Source: Galeruca laticollis (lineage: Eukaryota; Arthropoda; Insecta; Coleoptera; Chrysomelidae). Taken from it: a DNA stretch of 64,000 nucleotides. The first letter of the stretch is position 1, and each line of letters begins with the position of its first letter. This document shows, in pieces, positions 1 to 11,817 of the stretch. The translations under genes and the position numbers were made by a program. The DNA lies in NCBI GenBank assembly GCA_963921935.1, contig OY998176.1:94213915-94277914 (forward strand), written 5' to 3'. The notes beneath the pieces are model-generated. The model saw nothing but the letters and a program-made list of their open reading frames with translations. It did no database searches and was not told the DNA's origin.

Positions 1-640
1 AACAATAACATCAATATGACATTATCTTTTGCAAAATGGTTATGGATATGTTTAAGGAAATCAACAAATAGCTCTTCTGTCATCTAACCTAAAGGATTAC
101 TTCCTCCTTTGCAGCCAATTAGTCCATCTCTGATGAAGTGGTCTTTGAAATGCACCCTCGGAAAAACGAAGAATGCTGGAACTGAATTGCCACCTCCCGA
201 AACAGCAGTAGCTAGGGTGACTAGTATGCCTCTCTCGGCCAAGGTAATAGCACCAACACCCTTAGATCCTTTTTGAGCAACAACTTTGTTCGGCTTTTGA
301 ACTGTAGTCACTCCTGTTTCGTCCATGTTCCATGTGTTATGTGGCTGGAAATTATATTGTCTAATTACGGATTCAAGGTTATCGAAAAAACTTCCGACAT
401 TATGTGGGTTAAAACTGGTGGCTCGAGCCAGACTGGTAGCTCCAGGTGTTCTAATGGACAAAGAAGGGTGCCTCTGGGAAAATATCGCTAACCAGTCGGA
501 GCCAGCTAGCTTGTTCGTTTCCCAACACTTTGGAATTTTTATGTTATTGGAAACCGCAAGCTCGAATGTCATTTTCCGAGTCTGCTTAGGAGACAACCCA
601 AAATAAATTTTTCAAGTCAGAAGTAAATATTCCCCTGCTG
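1..640 (-). pseudogene. pogo/Tigger-like DDE transposase, partial
   Basis: The minus strand codes for the end of a CENP-B-type DNA-binding region (GSDWLAIFSQRHPSLSIR) and the beginning of a DDE_1 catalytic core. The first catalytic Asp sits in NTWNMDETG and is followed by the GSKGVGAITLAERG segment usual in the pogo branch of Tc1/mariner. A TAG at 84-86, one base away from TGG (Trp), interrupts the frame, which then continues as MTEELFVDFLKH to the window edge just before the second catalytic Asp is expected. The frame also carries a stop near 615-620 upstream. The family would cut and paste DNA in the nucleus; this copy is cut by the window edge and looks dead. Similar domesticated genes (jerky, CENP-B) exist, but the in-frame stops argue for a transposon relic. 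Confidence 0.8.
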
Positions 641-813
641 AGGCCAGTGCATTAAAAATTTACAATCAATCTGAACAATTTAACTAATTTTTAGTTCTCC
701 GGAATCTCCCTATTTTAGGGAACCAAAAACGAGACTTTCTCGTAAAATGTTAGAGTCAGAGTGACTTTCTCTGGTTCATAAGTTCTCATTAGCGCATCGA
801 ATGCGGCCTAATT

Positions 814-1855
814 CTAAAACAATTTGTAAAACGACTCTGCTTCCTTTTCGAACTTTTTGAAGGTGTCTTCGAGGTCAATCCTGCTATTGCCAATCACATC
901 GACGTCGTCTGCGAAAGCCAGGAGCAGGTTGGATCCTCCTTTATGAAAGATAGCAGCTGGCTTCTCAATTTTGGAGTTCCTAATTACATATTCCAATGCT
1001 ATGTTAAAGAGTTGAGGTGAGAGGGCGTCCCCTTGCTTGAGACCATTATTGATATTGAAGGAGTCGGAGAGACTCTGCCCCACTCTTACTTTACATCGCG
1101 TACCCTCCATGCATACTTTCCTCATCGATATAAGTCTTTTTTGGAATCCAAGTTCTTGCATTGCTTGCCACAGCTTTGATCTGCATACTCTGTCGAATGC
1201 CTGTTTAAAGTCAATAAACAATTGGTGGAGTTCTCTGTCGAATTCCCAGCATTTCTCCATTATTTGTCTGATGGTAAAAATCTGATCTACGGTGGACCTA
1301 TTTGGTCTAAAACCACATTGCTATTCCCCCACAATCTCATCGGTATATGGTTTCATTCTCTCCAGTAGGATATTGGAGAGTATCTTATAACATGTATTCA
1401 GAAGAGTTATTCCACGATAGTTTGTGCATTTCTTTCTGTCTCCTTTTTTATGAATAGGGACGATTAACCCTTCCTCCCATTCGTTGGGTAGGGCCTCTGT
1501 CTTCCAGATGGTTTGTATGAGCTTGTGTATGGCCTTGCGGAGTGTTTCTCCGCCAGATTTTATGCATTCGGCAGGTATGCCGTCGCTGCCTGGAGCTTTG
1601 TTATTTTTCAGTTTTCTTATTGCATTCAGTATTTCTTCGTACGACGGTGGCTGTGTTTCTATTTCGGACGTTGGTATATTTGTTGGTGGCGTATTTGTAT
1701 TTTCCTCCTCATTTAGCAGTTCAAAGAAGTATTTCTTCCAGGTTTTTAGAATCTCTTTTTCGTTGGTTATGAGTTCTCCATTATTTTTTGTGAGAAAGTT
1801 TTCCTCTCTGGGTTGGTATCCGGCTTTCCGGCTTTCTGTTTCGAGATTTCGCTAA
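814..1855 (-). pseudogene. LINE reverse transcriptase fragment (RTE-like)
   Basis: One minus-strand frame runs from about 1853 to the stop at 814-816, broken only by a TAG at 1321-1323. In order it shows a pre-fingers block (NKAPGSDGIPAECIKSGG), a fingers block (VPIHKKGDRKKCTNYRGITL), the palm (FRPNRSTVDQIFTIRQ, FIDFKQAFDRV), GLKQGDALSP and the catalytic box FADDVDVIG. These are conserved RT blocks of non-LTR elements that copy their RNA at a nicked chromosomal target. The endonuclease part, the thumb and everything after the catalytic box are missing, so this is truncated at both ends. RTE-type is my best clade guess from the GDALSP and FADD wording; it is not proven. Confidence 0.85.
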
Positions 1856-1899
1856 AATATTCTTTTTTTCTTCCTTCTTCTTTCTATTTACCTTATGTT

Positions 1900-2305
1900 A
1901 TAGAATAACTTCATCAGGAGCTTATTCAATAAACTTCATAATTTGATCCGGTGCCAGAGTGGAAGACTTTTTTGCGTGGAACCCTTCAGATTTTCGTTTT
2001 AAAAACAATCTTAGTTGTCCATATTTTTCCAGATCAACGTCATGGTTTATTCTCCACATACATTTAATTATTGAATAGCATTAACATAAAGGAGATGGTT
2101 TCTATTTTGCACTCAATTCAGCGAAATAAGCCAGCAGAACTTGTTCAGAACACGAGTTTGCGTTCTTCCGAAAACGCCATTCGCTGATGGTTGTATACGT
2201 TTCATCATAAAACGATTATGATGTTTTCGGTATTAAGGTAGATGTTATTGCTGCAGTTAGTTGTACAATTTCTGGTGGTGTATAAGACTTTTCATTTTTA
2301 TCCAT
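1900..2305 (-). pseudogene. Crypton-like tyrosine recombinase fragment
   Basis: From an ATG at 2303-2305 a single minus-strand frame gives recognisable protein through about five stop codons. It contains FYDETYTTISEWRFRKN, a C-SEQVLLAYFAELSAK helix, then INHDVDLEKYGQLRLFLKRK, KKSSTLAPDQIMKFIE and APDEVIL. The order and wording match the SAM-like core-binding half that precedes the catalytic part of Crypton-type tyrosine recombinases and their domesticated relatives. The catalytic R-H-R-Y half is not visible downstream. The piece at 51763-52041 has the same LLxxFSxKSxxY, STLWxxYSMLRTTI and NxDIS blocks, so it belongs to the same family. It is clearly a relic. Assignment rests on remembered family motifs. 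Confidence 0.55.
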
Positions 2306-2309
2306 CTTG

Positions 2310-4860
2310 ATAAAAATGCACAAACACTACGTGTTTTACACTGACAGGTTTGAGTTTATGTACTTTGTTATCTGGTTATAAGAAATTAATTATTATTTAA
2401 TGGAATAATATAGCATTATACAGCAAAAACTACAAGTATAAAGCTTACATTATACATTAGTCGTAGATAAAATGAGATACAATCCATGATATAAAACTTA
2501 TCTGAAAATGTTTCCAGAAGTTAGGTGACATCCAGTAAAAATAAATTATTTCAGTTGTATTGTTCGTCCTGTTTACTTAGAGACGATCAGTTTTAATTCG
2601 AATTCCTTGGTGCTCACAGATGTTAATGATGGAAAAATACTTGTCGATTTATTATCAAGTCCTGACAAGGAAGAAAATACAAATCCGTCTTTTTATGTAT
2701 TAGAAAAGGAATTTTTATATTATAATTGACGTTGTCATAAAGTAGAGAATTTGCTACTGCAAAATTGGAGCTGCTTCATTTCAGAAGTAAGAAGACAAAG
2801 TCTTATGCTTTGACTTGAACTACGTAGATTTGATATTAGATATGATACGTTCTCTCAATTATCTTGCGATTGAGGAGTTCCAAATTCTTTCGTTGTAACA
2901 AATATGAAAATTTTCATGATGGGAATCATTTATGTCCCAAGATTTCTTCTCTTTCCAAATTTAATTGAACAAAAAATTCAATTTATATCATCCCTACAAG
3001 ATTATTGTAAGGATTTTGATCTATACAGAAGATATATTGATTCTTGAGTTCCAACAACTGGCCTAAAAAAGAAAATAAACCAAGAAAGATACTGCTTCCG
3101 ATACTTACACCCGACGTTACTTAGGAAAATGTAAATCGCTCCTTCTATTTTACAGAACACTAGTGGTTTTGGAAGTGGAGTGAAAAGTTTATGGCACATT
3201 TCGTAGTGGTAGATATATATGTGGAGATGAGCGAAACTTAAATTTGAAATTTAAATGTTTCTTGTTGTATAAAAGAGAAAGACTACATCGATTTGTTACA
3301 ATTTTTATGCTTCAAAATAGCACAAAGCACAATATAACCGTAAATGTTTGGTAAAATTTGTAAAATTGAAAACATCGATATAGATTCATACCATAAATAA
3401 AAAGCTGATAACTGTTAGTTAGCTAAGGAAAACTATTCCAGTAATTTCTGTGAAGTGGACACGAAGAAGTTTTTTAGTGAGTAAATTCTTCATATCTAGC
3501 ATACTTTGGTAGATATCTGAAAACATCACCTGCTATATTATTTCTCTCGAATGTTTCAACCAATGCACATGAAGCTTTTCAGTAGTAGATAGGATCCAGT
3601 TTGTACAATTTTTATAAGTAGGAGAAGGAATATATTGCTACTATTACGAAAGATATAATGCTTCTAATGTTATGAATCTGACTAAAATGTTTTTACCAAT
3701 TTATGCTTCCTTTCAGGAGAAACAAACCCGTCAGAAGTTGAGATAATTCCTAAAGCCGTATCGGAATAATGTGAACGGAATATTTCACAAAATTCGTATT
3801 TAATTCTGCATGAGAACTCTTTTTATATCCATTGTACGAAGAGAACTACTATAGGCAAACAACTTGTGTATCTAAGAAATCTGGTGATTACATTGGAAAT
3901 CTATCTTCCATATTTCACTTAAAATTGATTGAAGGCTTAAAATTATGTCCCAAAAAGGCCTGGTTTTCATTTCACATCCTAGATATAATAGTTTTACTAC
4001 TTTATTCACTCAATAGAATGCAAAGATACAATTTAAAATGATTCATTAGGAGGCACTGTTAGAAAATAAAATAGTCTTTATGGACACACTGCAACAGGCT
4101 TTACAGTTATGCAAGTAAATGAAATATTTTGATAATCCCGAAAAATCTAATATGCAATATATCATCAAGTTAATAAGAGAAATTGTTGTGTGCTGCAAAA
4201 AACTTGTGTAGCGTAGGTGCACTCCGCACACAGCCATTAGTGAAATCCCAGCTGTATATACGGATATAAAAGAGATATTATTACAAAACTGCTTTCAGCA
4301 TTTGCCTGGAAATATCACTGCTCTTATATCCACAAAATTATTCACAGAAATAATTCTAATTCGAAGGTTTAATGAAAACACAATGAATTGGATAGGTACA
4401 CTAACGAAAAAAAAACGCAATTTATAGTTTTAACTTACGCTCGTCGGTACAATTATATCCACTTGATCTATTTTGAAATAAATTCGTCTTTTTCTGTAAA
4501 TACAAATAAACGATCTCGCATGTATGCACTAGTCAGCAGCATAGCAACTACAGCGAGATGTAGGTAAATATCTGAATTGTTATCAAACTGTTTGGACTAA
4601 AAGGTAGAGCAGAAGAAATAATATTAAAATACTTTATATTCTAAAGCTGATGGAATGTTTGATAACGAAGGTACTTGTTTGTTTGAAGTTTTTTCAACAT
4701 AGTTCACAGTATTATCCAAGAATGGAAATATTCACATTATCGTACTTTTACCATCCATTCAAATAGTTGCCCTTCTCTTATTTGTATAGTCCAGTATACA
4801 AGGGATGAGGAACTATCCTAATTTTAAGATTTCATATATAGAAATGTGGAAGGTAATATG
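2310..4860. other. AT-rich stretch, no gene seen
   Basis: About 2.5 kb of AT-rich sequence. The open segments here (for example 3002-3199 minus and 3832-4041 plus) are short, of low complexity and without motifs I know. No repeat matching elsewhere in the window was noticed. Confidence 0.6.
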
Positions 4861-4863
4861 TAT

Positions 4864-5219
4864 TGTTACAAACTCGCAAACCGAAGTAGATACTGAGTAC
4901 GGTCCTGTAACCTTACGTTAACGAAGTTAAAAAAATGGGTAGCGAGCCGATTTCTGAGAAGGTCTATTAGAATTTTTTGTAACCGTTTTTATAGACATGT
5001 TCTCCGAAGATCTTTTATGGATTGAGCCGGCATCCCGAGAGGAGATTGTTTTTGAGTAAGCCGCAAACTAGAATTACCTAGAAAAAAAGGCCACTTCTAT
5101 AAAAAGGACCGACCAGTAGTGTAGTGAATAAATAAATTGAGTAATTGAACCTAGCGTGTATATGAATTTATCCCACCCGTCAGGATAAACTGTTTTAAAT
5201 AAATAAGAAAAGCATTACA
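4864..5219 (+). repeat. 5' LTR of Gypsy element
   Basis: Begins TGTTACAAAC and ends CATTACA, immediately before a one-base spacer and the primer binding site. It is about 356 bp. Only the last part (ATTTATCCCACCCGTCA through AATAAA and TTACA) resembles the LTRs at 17510-22052 and 33030-46720; the rest differs. Confidence 0.7.
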
Positions 5220-5220
5220 T

Positions 5221-5236
5221 TGGTGTCAGAAGTGGG
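5221..5236 (+). promoter_or_regulatory. Primer binding site, probably tRNA-Leu
   Basis: TGGTGTCAGAAGTGGG lies one base after the 5' LTR. Its complement ends in CCA as a tRNA 3' end does and fits a leucine tRNA acceptor stem, as known for mdg3/micropia-type elements. The same site, with small changes, lies beside the LTRs at 21578 and 46269. Confidence 0.7.
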
Positions 5237-5263
5237 ATAATATATATAAATAATCACGTAATC

Positions 5264-6670
5264 ATGGCCAAGAGACTAAGTGACAGAGTTGAAGGCAAAA
5301 TTGGAAAATCGTCAGGTGGAAACGTCCGGTAAGAAGAGTGAATTGATAGAAAGACTAAAAATGGCACTGGAAAATGACGGCTTAGATCCAGAAATATTTT
5401 TATTCAATGACGAGGCCTCCACAAGAAAGAGCGATATTTCCACTATGAAGAATGATATTTCTGCTGATATCTTATCAATTAAAAATGACATTGACGCTGA
5501 CGTGGAAAATAAAATTTCGTCTCTAAAATCTGAAATTAAAAACAAGACGACATCGATAGACGATAAAATCGAGAACAAGATGTCGATGATGGAGAGCCAG
5601 ATGGACAAAAGAATCAAGAAGTTAGAGAGTAAGATAACAGATTTAAGAACACAAGACACGCAAGAAGAACAAAAGAAGATCGAGATATACAAGCCAGAAA
5701 CACAACCCAAGACAGAAGATAAACAGTTTTGCCCGAGTCAGGGCTCCAACGTTCGACGGAAAGACATCGAGGACCAATTATGTGGAACAATTTGAAGCAG
5801 CCGCTAGAGTGAATAATTGGTTCGATAGGGAGAAGGCAGTAAACTTAACCATCGCGCTTCGGGGGATGCCTTAGATGTACTTCAGACGATACCACTTGAA
5901 AAAACTGATGATTTTGAACAGCTGAAGAAGAGGTTGGACATGCGATATGGTCAAGAACATCTAGAACATTTGTACAGATCCCAGCTGAAGAACCGGAGGC
6001 AGAAACGTGACGAAGCCCTTTAAGAGTATGAAGTGGATATTGCACGTCTCATTCGATTTGCTTATCCATCAGCACCAGAGAATATGATGGAATGTCTGGG
6101 CATCCAGGTCTTTATTGATGGCTTACGTGACCCCGATATGCCGAGGACGCTTCGTTTAGCCCATCCCAAAGCACTAGTCGACGCATTGACAGCTGCTCTT
6201 GAATATGAAGTAGCAATGAGGATTTCGGGCTATAACAAAATCAGGACTATCCAAGGAGAAGGTGACGAATACATATTTGATCAGTTCGTCAGTTTAATAA
6301 AAAGTATGATGGACTAGAAGTCGAAGAGAATCAGGTACTGTAATTGTGGCGAGCTAGTGCATGCACGCAGTTTGTGTAAGCGTCCTACGACTCTTGCAAA
6401 CCAAGAACCTCTTAAATGCAAATCCACGAGGAGCTCGCGATACAACAAAGATAGGACCATGTGGGAAGAAGATGACGATGACAAACTTGACCAGATCGTC
6501 AACTTGTTGAGAGGTATGGCACACAAGAAGCCGATGAAGATCAAATGCCGGAAGTGTGGCGAGCTAGAGCACGTACGTAGTCCGTCCAAGTGCTCCAAGA
6601 CTCCTGTATCCCAAGAACTCAAGTCACAGGGGAAGTCGGACAGAGGTGAGCATCCAACTGATGTGAATCA
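5264..6670 (+). pseudogene. Gypsy Gag with SAP-like N-terminus and two zinc knuckles
   Basis: ATGGCCAAG at 5264 begins as in the sister copies, but the frame shifts near 5280; from there TELKAKLENRQVETSGKK continues as a SAP-like helix-extended-helix motif. It is followed by a highly charged coiled coil with repeated KNDISA/KNDIDA-type units (about 5420-5660), then after further frame breaks the capsid-like part (NNWFDREKAVNLTIAL, YPSAPENMMECLGIQVFIDG). Two cysteine modules follow, each built as DDDDK/FDQ-rich helix plus CxxCGELxHxRxxxK (about 6330-6400 and 6540-6600). The duplicated module is shared with the copy at 20060-21533 but not with 44880-46230, which has one. At least one stop (6012-6020 region) and several shifts make it non-functional. 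Confidence 0.75.
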
Positions 6671-7412
6671 CCGTAAAGCCAACTCTTTGCCTAGACGGTC
6701 ATGCCCTATAGACTATTCACAATGCAACAAGTCGAAAACAGAGAAAGTTGCAGTTTCAAGAATTGCAGTAGTGGATGGAGAATGGTCACCCACCAGGATC
6801 AGAGAAGATCAGGAGAATGATCCTCACCTGAAGATGATCCGGCAATGGAAGGAAGAAAATCGGCGATCTACATACAAGAAGTGTCAAGATTTTCACCGAC
6901 ACTCAAGGCATATTGGGCTCAGTGGGACTCCATTGTCTTGGAAGAAGGGCTGTGGAGAAGAGTCCTTGAAAACGACGATGGCTCCGAGATGAGGAGACAG
7001 CTAGTTATTCCTAGAAACATAGTAGCTGATGTACTGAAGAAGTTACACGACAGTCCATCGGTAGGTCATCTGGGAGTGAAGAAAACCCTTCAGCGAGTTC
7101 GTGAAAGGATTTATTGGATGAACCGCTCCGACGATGTGAAGGACTGGTATGAGAAATGTAACACTTGTGCTACGAGTAATGGACCACATCGCAAGAGAAA
7201 CGCGCTTATGAAACAATATAATGTTGGTAGCCGTTTCGAAAGGATTGCTTTAGACATCGCTGGTCCATTTGCGATAACGAAAACGGTGGTAAGTACATCC
7301 TGGTCGTGATGGATTATTTCACAAAGTGGTTAGAAATTTACGCTATTCCGAGCCCAGAGGCCACAACTGTCGTAGATGTATTGATGAAAGATTTTATCAG
7401 ATATGGAGTGTC
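6670..7412 (+). pseudogene. Gypsy integrase, N-terminal part, with RNase H tail
   Basis: After the deletion junction comes the linker that normally follows RNase H (REDQENDPHLKMIRQWKEEN), then in another frame the H2C2 zinc-binding module (HDSPSVGHLGVKKTL ... CNTCATSNGP, 7045-7190) and the start of the catalytic core with its first Asp in IALDIAGPF. A further shift is needed to read VVMDYFTKWLEIYAIP. The sequence ends at about 7412, before the second Asp and the Glu of the D,D-35-E triad, so no integration activity is possible. Integrase would join element cDNA to the chromosome in the nucleus. Compare the longer copy at 18610-19980. Confidence 0.85.
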
Positions 7413-7415
7413 ATA

Positions 7416-7570
7416 ATGACGATGATATTCAGTTATCGAAACAATTGTCAATTTTTTTGAATTTTCAGCATTTTTCATTATATTGTGGAATTAGCTAGAA
7501 ACGTTGAGTTTCATTTAAAACACTAATATGAGTAGATTCCAAGAAGTAAGGGTCGAGACAGTTAATTTTA
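7416..7570 (+). repeat. Unclassified interspersed repeat, copy 1
   Basis: From TCATAATGACGATGATATTCAG through AGTAAGGGTCGAGACAGTT this matches, in reverse complement, 37865-38020 and 38110-38270, and directly 38271-38385; a short piece recurs at 31560-31605. It sits between a truncated Gypsy and a LINE. No coding potential is seen. Confidence 0.65.
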
Positions 7571-7639
7571 ATAAACAAATTTGTGTTGCTGTCTCCTTTG
7601 ACATTATAAGCACTCACGATGCTGCATGGCGATTTATTA

Positions 7640-9012
7640 TTATATCGAAATTACAGGGCTTGCAGCAAGACTATCAACACTGTCTAACAAAATATTGAGC
7701 ACTACGGAAATCCCGAAGGACTGGCACTCCCGCATCTCAATTCCCATATACAAAAAAGGGGAAAAAGAAAGCCTGAAAACTACAGAAAAATAACTCTTAC
7801 ATGCTCAACAATGAAGCTGTTTACAGAAATGCTCAAGGACAAACTAGAATAGCAAATAAAAACCAGAGACGAACAACAAGGATTCAAAAAGAAGAGATCG
7901 ACAACCTATGCTTTATTCATAACAAACCAAATAAAAGAGAAAGCAATAGAGTACAATACACCAGCATTTATTTGCTTCGTCGACCTTACTAAGAAATTTA
8001 ACAGAGTCAGCCTGGAAGACATAATAAAAATCCTAAAGGAAAAAGAAGCCCCTGTTAACATAGTAACAACAGTATACAACCTTAACACCACTAACAGAAC
8101 GCAAATCCATGCTGAAGAGAGTATTACATCTAGCATCCCCACTCCAGGAGGAATTAGACAGGGAGATATCCTGAGTTCATTCTTACTCAACCTCCTGATG
8201 GACAAAATCATAGAAGTAACATCCCTGAACTTGGTGTACAGAATGAACAACAGGGCTACCAGCATGGTCTGCTACGCCGATAACTCTGCAATATTCGTAG
8301 AAAATGAGAATGACCTACAGAGACAGTTAATTAAGTTCTACCAGTTTAGTCAGCAACTCAATATGGACATATCCATAGGAAAAACGAAAACGATGGCCAT
8401 CGCTAGGAAACCTATGAGATGCAAGGTGGTGATAGATAATAAACCCATAGAGCAAGTCATGCAGTTCAGATACCTGGGCATAGATATATCCAGCGCTCAC
8501 GACCCGTTGATGGACCTGAGAGACGAAATTAACAAATCAGCCATAATATCAGGTTGTCTGAGGGAAACTGTATGGAGTGTATGGGCTAATCCTTATATGC
8601 AGAAGGAGAGTAAGATGAAAATATATAAGATATGCGTTAGGCCAATAATGACATGACAGGATACCTACAAGACCAAGAGGATGCTACGAGTCGCCGAAAT
8701 GTAAATACTGAGAACAATAGCCCAGGAAACAAGAAAGGATCACGTAAGAAACATAAACATTAGAGCACAAAGCGACGTACAAGATATGGTGAGATGGGGT
8801 AGGCAGAGGAGAAGAGAATGGTATAACCACGTGAAGAGGGTGACCGACGATAGACTACCACGCATTGCACTAGAAGGAAAATCAGCAGGGACCCGTCTAC
8901 CAGGAAGACCACCAAAGAGATTGAGAGAGCTGGAAGTCCACATCTCAGGAAACAATACAGTGGCAAGCCCGGAAATAACAGATCATCTAGATCTCAAACA
9001 AGTAGAAGAATA
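7640..9012 (+). pseudogene. LINE reverse transcriptase and C-terminal region
   Basis: Readable as one plus-strand frame with few stops: fingers (IPKDWHSRISIPIYKKGEKE), QGFKKKRSTTYALFITNQIK, FICFVDLTKKFNRVSLEDI, GGIRQGDILSSFLLNLLMDK, then the catalytic box YADNSAIF where the second Asp of YADD is replaced by Asn. The thumb (GKTKTMAIARK, FRYLGIDISS) and a basic C-terminal part (VRWGRQRRREWYNHVKR ... GRPPKRLRELEV) follow, ending near 9012 with a purine-rich GTAGAAGAATAAGAAG tail. Stops occur near 7852, 8656 and 8702. The endonuclease end is missing, so this is a 5'-truncated dead copy. The tail and layout are RTE-like, but I do not claim the clade. Confidence 0.8.
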
Positions 9013-9014
9013 AG

Positions 9015-9497
9015 AAGACAGCTGCCTGTAGGAAACGTCAAGCAGAAGTTTTTCGAAATGTTAGAGAGGTGTTTCAGAGCAGACTTTATCATTGTTTAGA
9101 AAATAATGGACAACATTTTGGAAATTCAATAAAATAAGATACTTCTAATTATTTTTTTATGTTTTGTTGCAAAACGTTAGATTTAAAATAACTTTTTACA
9201 CACGGAAAAAGGTTTTTTAAAAAATTATTTATTTAACAAAAGTTACAAGTTTCAAGATTCGAAGTAAATTCTAGACTGACTATATAAACTAAACAATTCA
9301 AAAGGTAAAAAATACAATGTAAGCAAAAATAAGGTTCAACAATTTATAAAACAACAGGTTATTACACAATATGCTGATTAAGCAATTTATCCAATATGTA
9401 CTAAGTAATTTAAGGTATATAACATATATGAATACCTTCACGCTTTTACTTGATTCCTCCAAAAACATAGATCACTTTGCTATGTTTGAAAGGGTAG
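9015..9497. other. AT-rich spacer, no gene seen
   Basis: AT-rich sequence between the LINE tail and the piggyBac-like element. Nothing recognisable; partly LINE 3' flank. Confidence 0.5.
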
Positions 9498-9501
9498 TTA
9501 A

Positions 9502-9517
9502 CCCCTCAGTGGTGATG
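9502..9517 (+). repeat. piggyBac left terminal inverted repeat
   Basis: CCCCTCAGTGGTGATG directly after TTAA at 9498-9501; pairs with 11818-11833. Confidence 0.7.
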
Positions 9518-9780
9518 TGCTTTGAACGCCGGTCTGATAAACCGAAACTAATTTTTTTTGCGAATTTTCAATTTTTACTATCAATATTTTTTTTCAATAA
9601 ATCACAAATATTTGACTTAGCAAAAAGGAACATTATTACTCTATAAGTTAATAAAAAACTAACTCTCATATACAATGTATGAATATATAATGTATCCATG
9701 AATTAACTAATTAAATGTATTAAAACGGTGTATCAATCTTTTTAGTACTTCTTATATAGCTACTACTTGTTTTGAAATAC

Positions 9781-11469
9781 TTACAATGTCATAACAAGCA
9801 AATAACTCCGTATTCCAGGCATAAGAACTTTTAGCACTTGATATGGGAGAATTTTGTTTTTGGTATTCCTTCCAGCCGCATGGTACACTTTTATATTCTC
9901 TTCCAGCTGCTCTTCAGGTGTTTCTATTTTACTCATTTCACAAATTCTCAATTTAATAGATTTTGGTAAATTTGAAATTGTTGCACCAACTCTTAGATCG
10001 GCATCTATCAAGCTAATGATAATTTTTCTAAAAAATGTCGCTTAACTGTTTCTCCCTTATTATTCGCTATTTATATCACAAAGAAGGTTTTACCAGTCAC
10101 ATTGAGAAGACTGTAGAAAATTATCAACTGCCATCTTCTAGTAGGTCTGGGGTAGTGGTAGTTGGAACGCAATTGATCTACAACGTCGACACCACATTTT
10201 CTTTGACTACAGTCGATAATAATTTCTGGTTTGCCAGTTCGGACATCCAGTTTGTCCTCATAATGACAAGTTGAAATTAATTGGACATTTTTTGGTTGGC
10301 AAATACTATACCAGTGTAAAATTGTTTCTGGACCCAAACATACTAGAACCAATTTGACGGGCATTTTTCTGAACAAATTCTGGTGGACACTCTTTTTATT
10401 GGCGCGTATTGTACCTATTATTATTAGGACCTTCCTCAGAAGTTTGTTAGCCAAATCAATATTGAGAAACCATCTATCGGTAGTAATATATCTTTTGGAA
10501 CCATGATATGGCTTTTACAGTCGTTTCACAACTGACTGTGCATTATTATTTTATGAGAATGAACCCTCAGGTTGGTTTCCAGCATATTTTTCAAGATTGG
10601 AAGTATAAAATATTTTGGAGTCGCATAATGCAAACATTTTTATTCCGTATTTGCCCGGATTTTGTGGCACGTATTGTTGAAAGCCGCAGCGACCACGGAA
10701 AGCTTCCAGCTTTCATCAACCGTCACCTTTTGAGAGGGGTTAAAATTTGCTTTACAGTTTAATGCAAACCTATCAAACTCACTATGGGAGCAGGTTTGTC
10801 CAGGATGCGTTTGACTTCCCTACTTTCGATATCATCAAAACTAAGAAACCGTAAAATAATTCGAAATCGCTGTGCAGACATTGCAAGTCGTTAAATGTCT
10901 GGAGCCGTGCCGTGAGTGTTGAAAAGATCTCTAGTGTTTAATTCATTACTTTTCATCCCAGCCAGCAGAAGAAGGCCTAAACGCGCCTCAATTACCAGAT
11001 TATTGGTTTCTATTGTATAAAACTGACGTCCATATTGATCGACTACAGATCTCAAATATTCATTGGTATGAGCCACTATCATATTTGCAATATCAGCGTC
11101 ATCACCTAAATATATCTAAAGACTTCTTCAATTGATGCATATTTGGAGGCACAGAAGGCAGTTTCATTTCGATCACTTTTTCAGCTTTTGTTTTAAAAGT
11201 TTTTGTTGATACATATTTTTTCCATTGAGTTCTTTGTCCTTTCTAATAAAGCATGGCCCGCAATCTTCCTGTAAATCGTCATCTGGCTCATGATCCGTGT
11301 CAGAGCTTTTTTCATGAATATCAACATGATCATCTGTTTCTTCCTCTTCATCATAAACACACTCCGTATTTTCAATTGCCTCGCTCATTACTACATTCAA
11401 TAGCCTCTCCAAACGTTGTTGTTTTTTCTCGTAGTCACCCATTCTTGTGAAAAGTATAATATGACTCAT
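9781..11469 (-). pseudogene. piggyBac-family transposase
   Basis: Minus-strand pieces in order: an acidic N-terminus (YDEEEETDDHVDIHEKSSD, 11469-11173) as in other piggyBac proteins; ANMIVAHTNEYLRSVVDQ and SNELNTRDLFNTHGTAPDI (11100-10891) from the DDBD region; LAMSAQRFRIILRFLSFDDIE; then, after shifts, AIVGTIRANKK-like wording near 10430, RTGKPEIIIDCSQRKCG and GVDVVDQ (about 10200), the latter holding the third catalytic Asp of the family's D-D-D triad. The end (DLIDADLRVGATI, RICEMSKIETPEEQLEEN, 10011-9781) stops before an intact cysteine-rich finger, which is scrambled. Several stops and shifts exclude function. It would cut and paste at TTAA. Confidence 0.85.
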
Positions 11470-11817
11470 AAATTAAATTATGAAATTTTGTTACCTATAG
11501 AGAGTGCAATTTATATAGGTTTCATGATATATTTTATTGATGAATAAATTATCGTTTATCTGAATTGAATAAAATGAAGAAAAAATTCGTAAAACTAACC
11601 GTAAAATGAGTGGCTAAATTTTTAGAACATAAGTAGTGACTACGGTCGGAGGCACCGTATATTCTCGTATTATAAACGTTGTAAGACACACTGATGCACT
11701 ACTCCGTACCAACACTACTAACACACTAATGAAATGATATTCGGAGTGGCATATGGCTCCCCCACCCAGTACAAATAATACAGATCCAATTGAACCGTTG
11801 CGGTCCACCAGAGCGAG

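Larger units (their letters stand above)
4864..7412 (+). mobile_element. Gypsy LTR element, internally deleted, 3' truncated
   Basis: The element starts with a TGTTAC...TTACA long terminal repeat, has a primer binding site, a Gag region with an N-terminal SAP-like motif, two zinc-knuckle modules and an integrase that stops abruptly at about 7412. Protease, RT and most of RNase H are absent: the end of Gag runs directly into the tail of RNase H (around KANSLPRRSCPIDYSQCNKS, 6670-6740). The minus-strand element at 17510-22052 has the same junction, so the deletion is probably older than this insertion. No 3' LTR is present; the right edge abuts an unrelated repeat. The primer site suggests the mdg3/micropia part of Gypsy. 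The copy cannot be autonomous. Confidence 0.85.

Noticed and set aside
1484..1855. Plus-strand membrane-protein-like open frames
   Set aside because: They are the antisense of the LINE RT on the minus strand.
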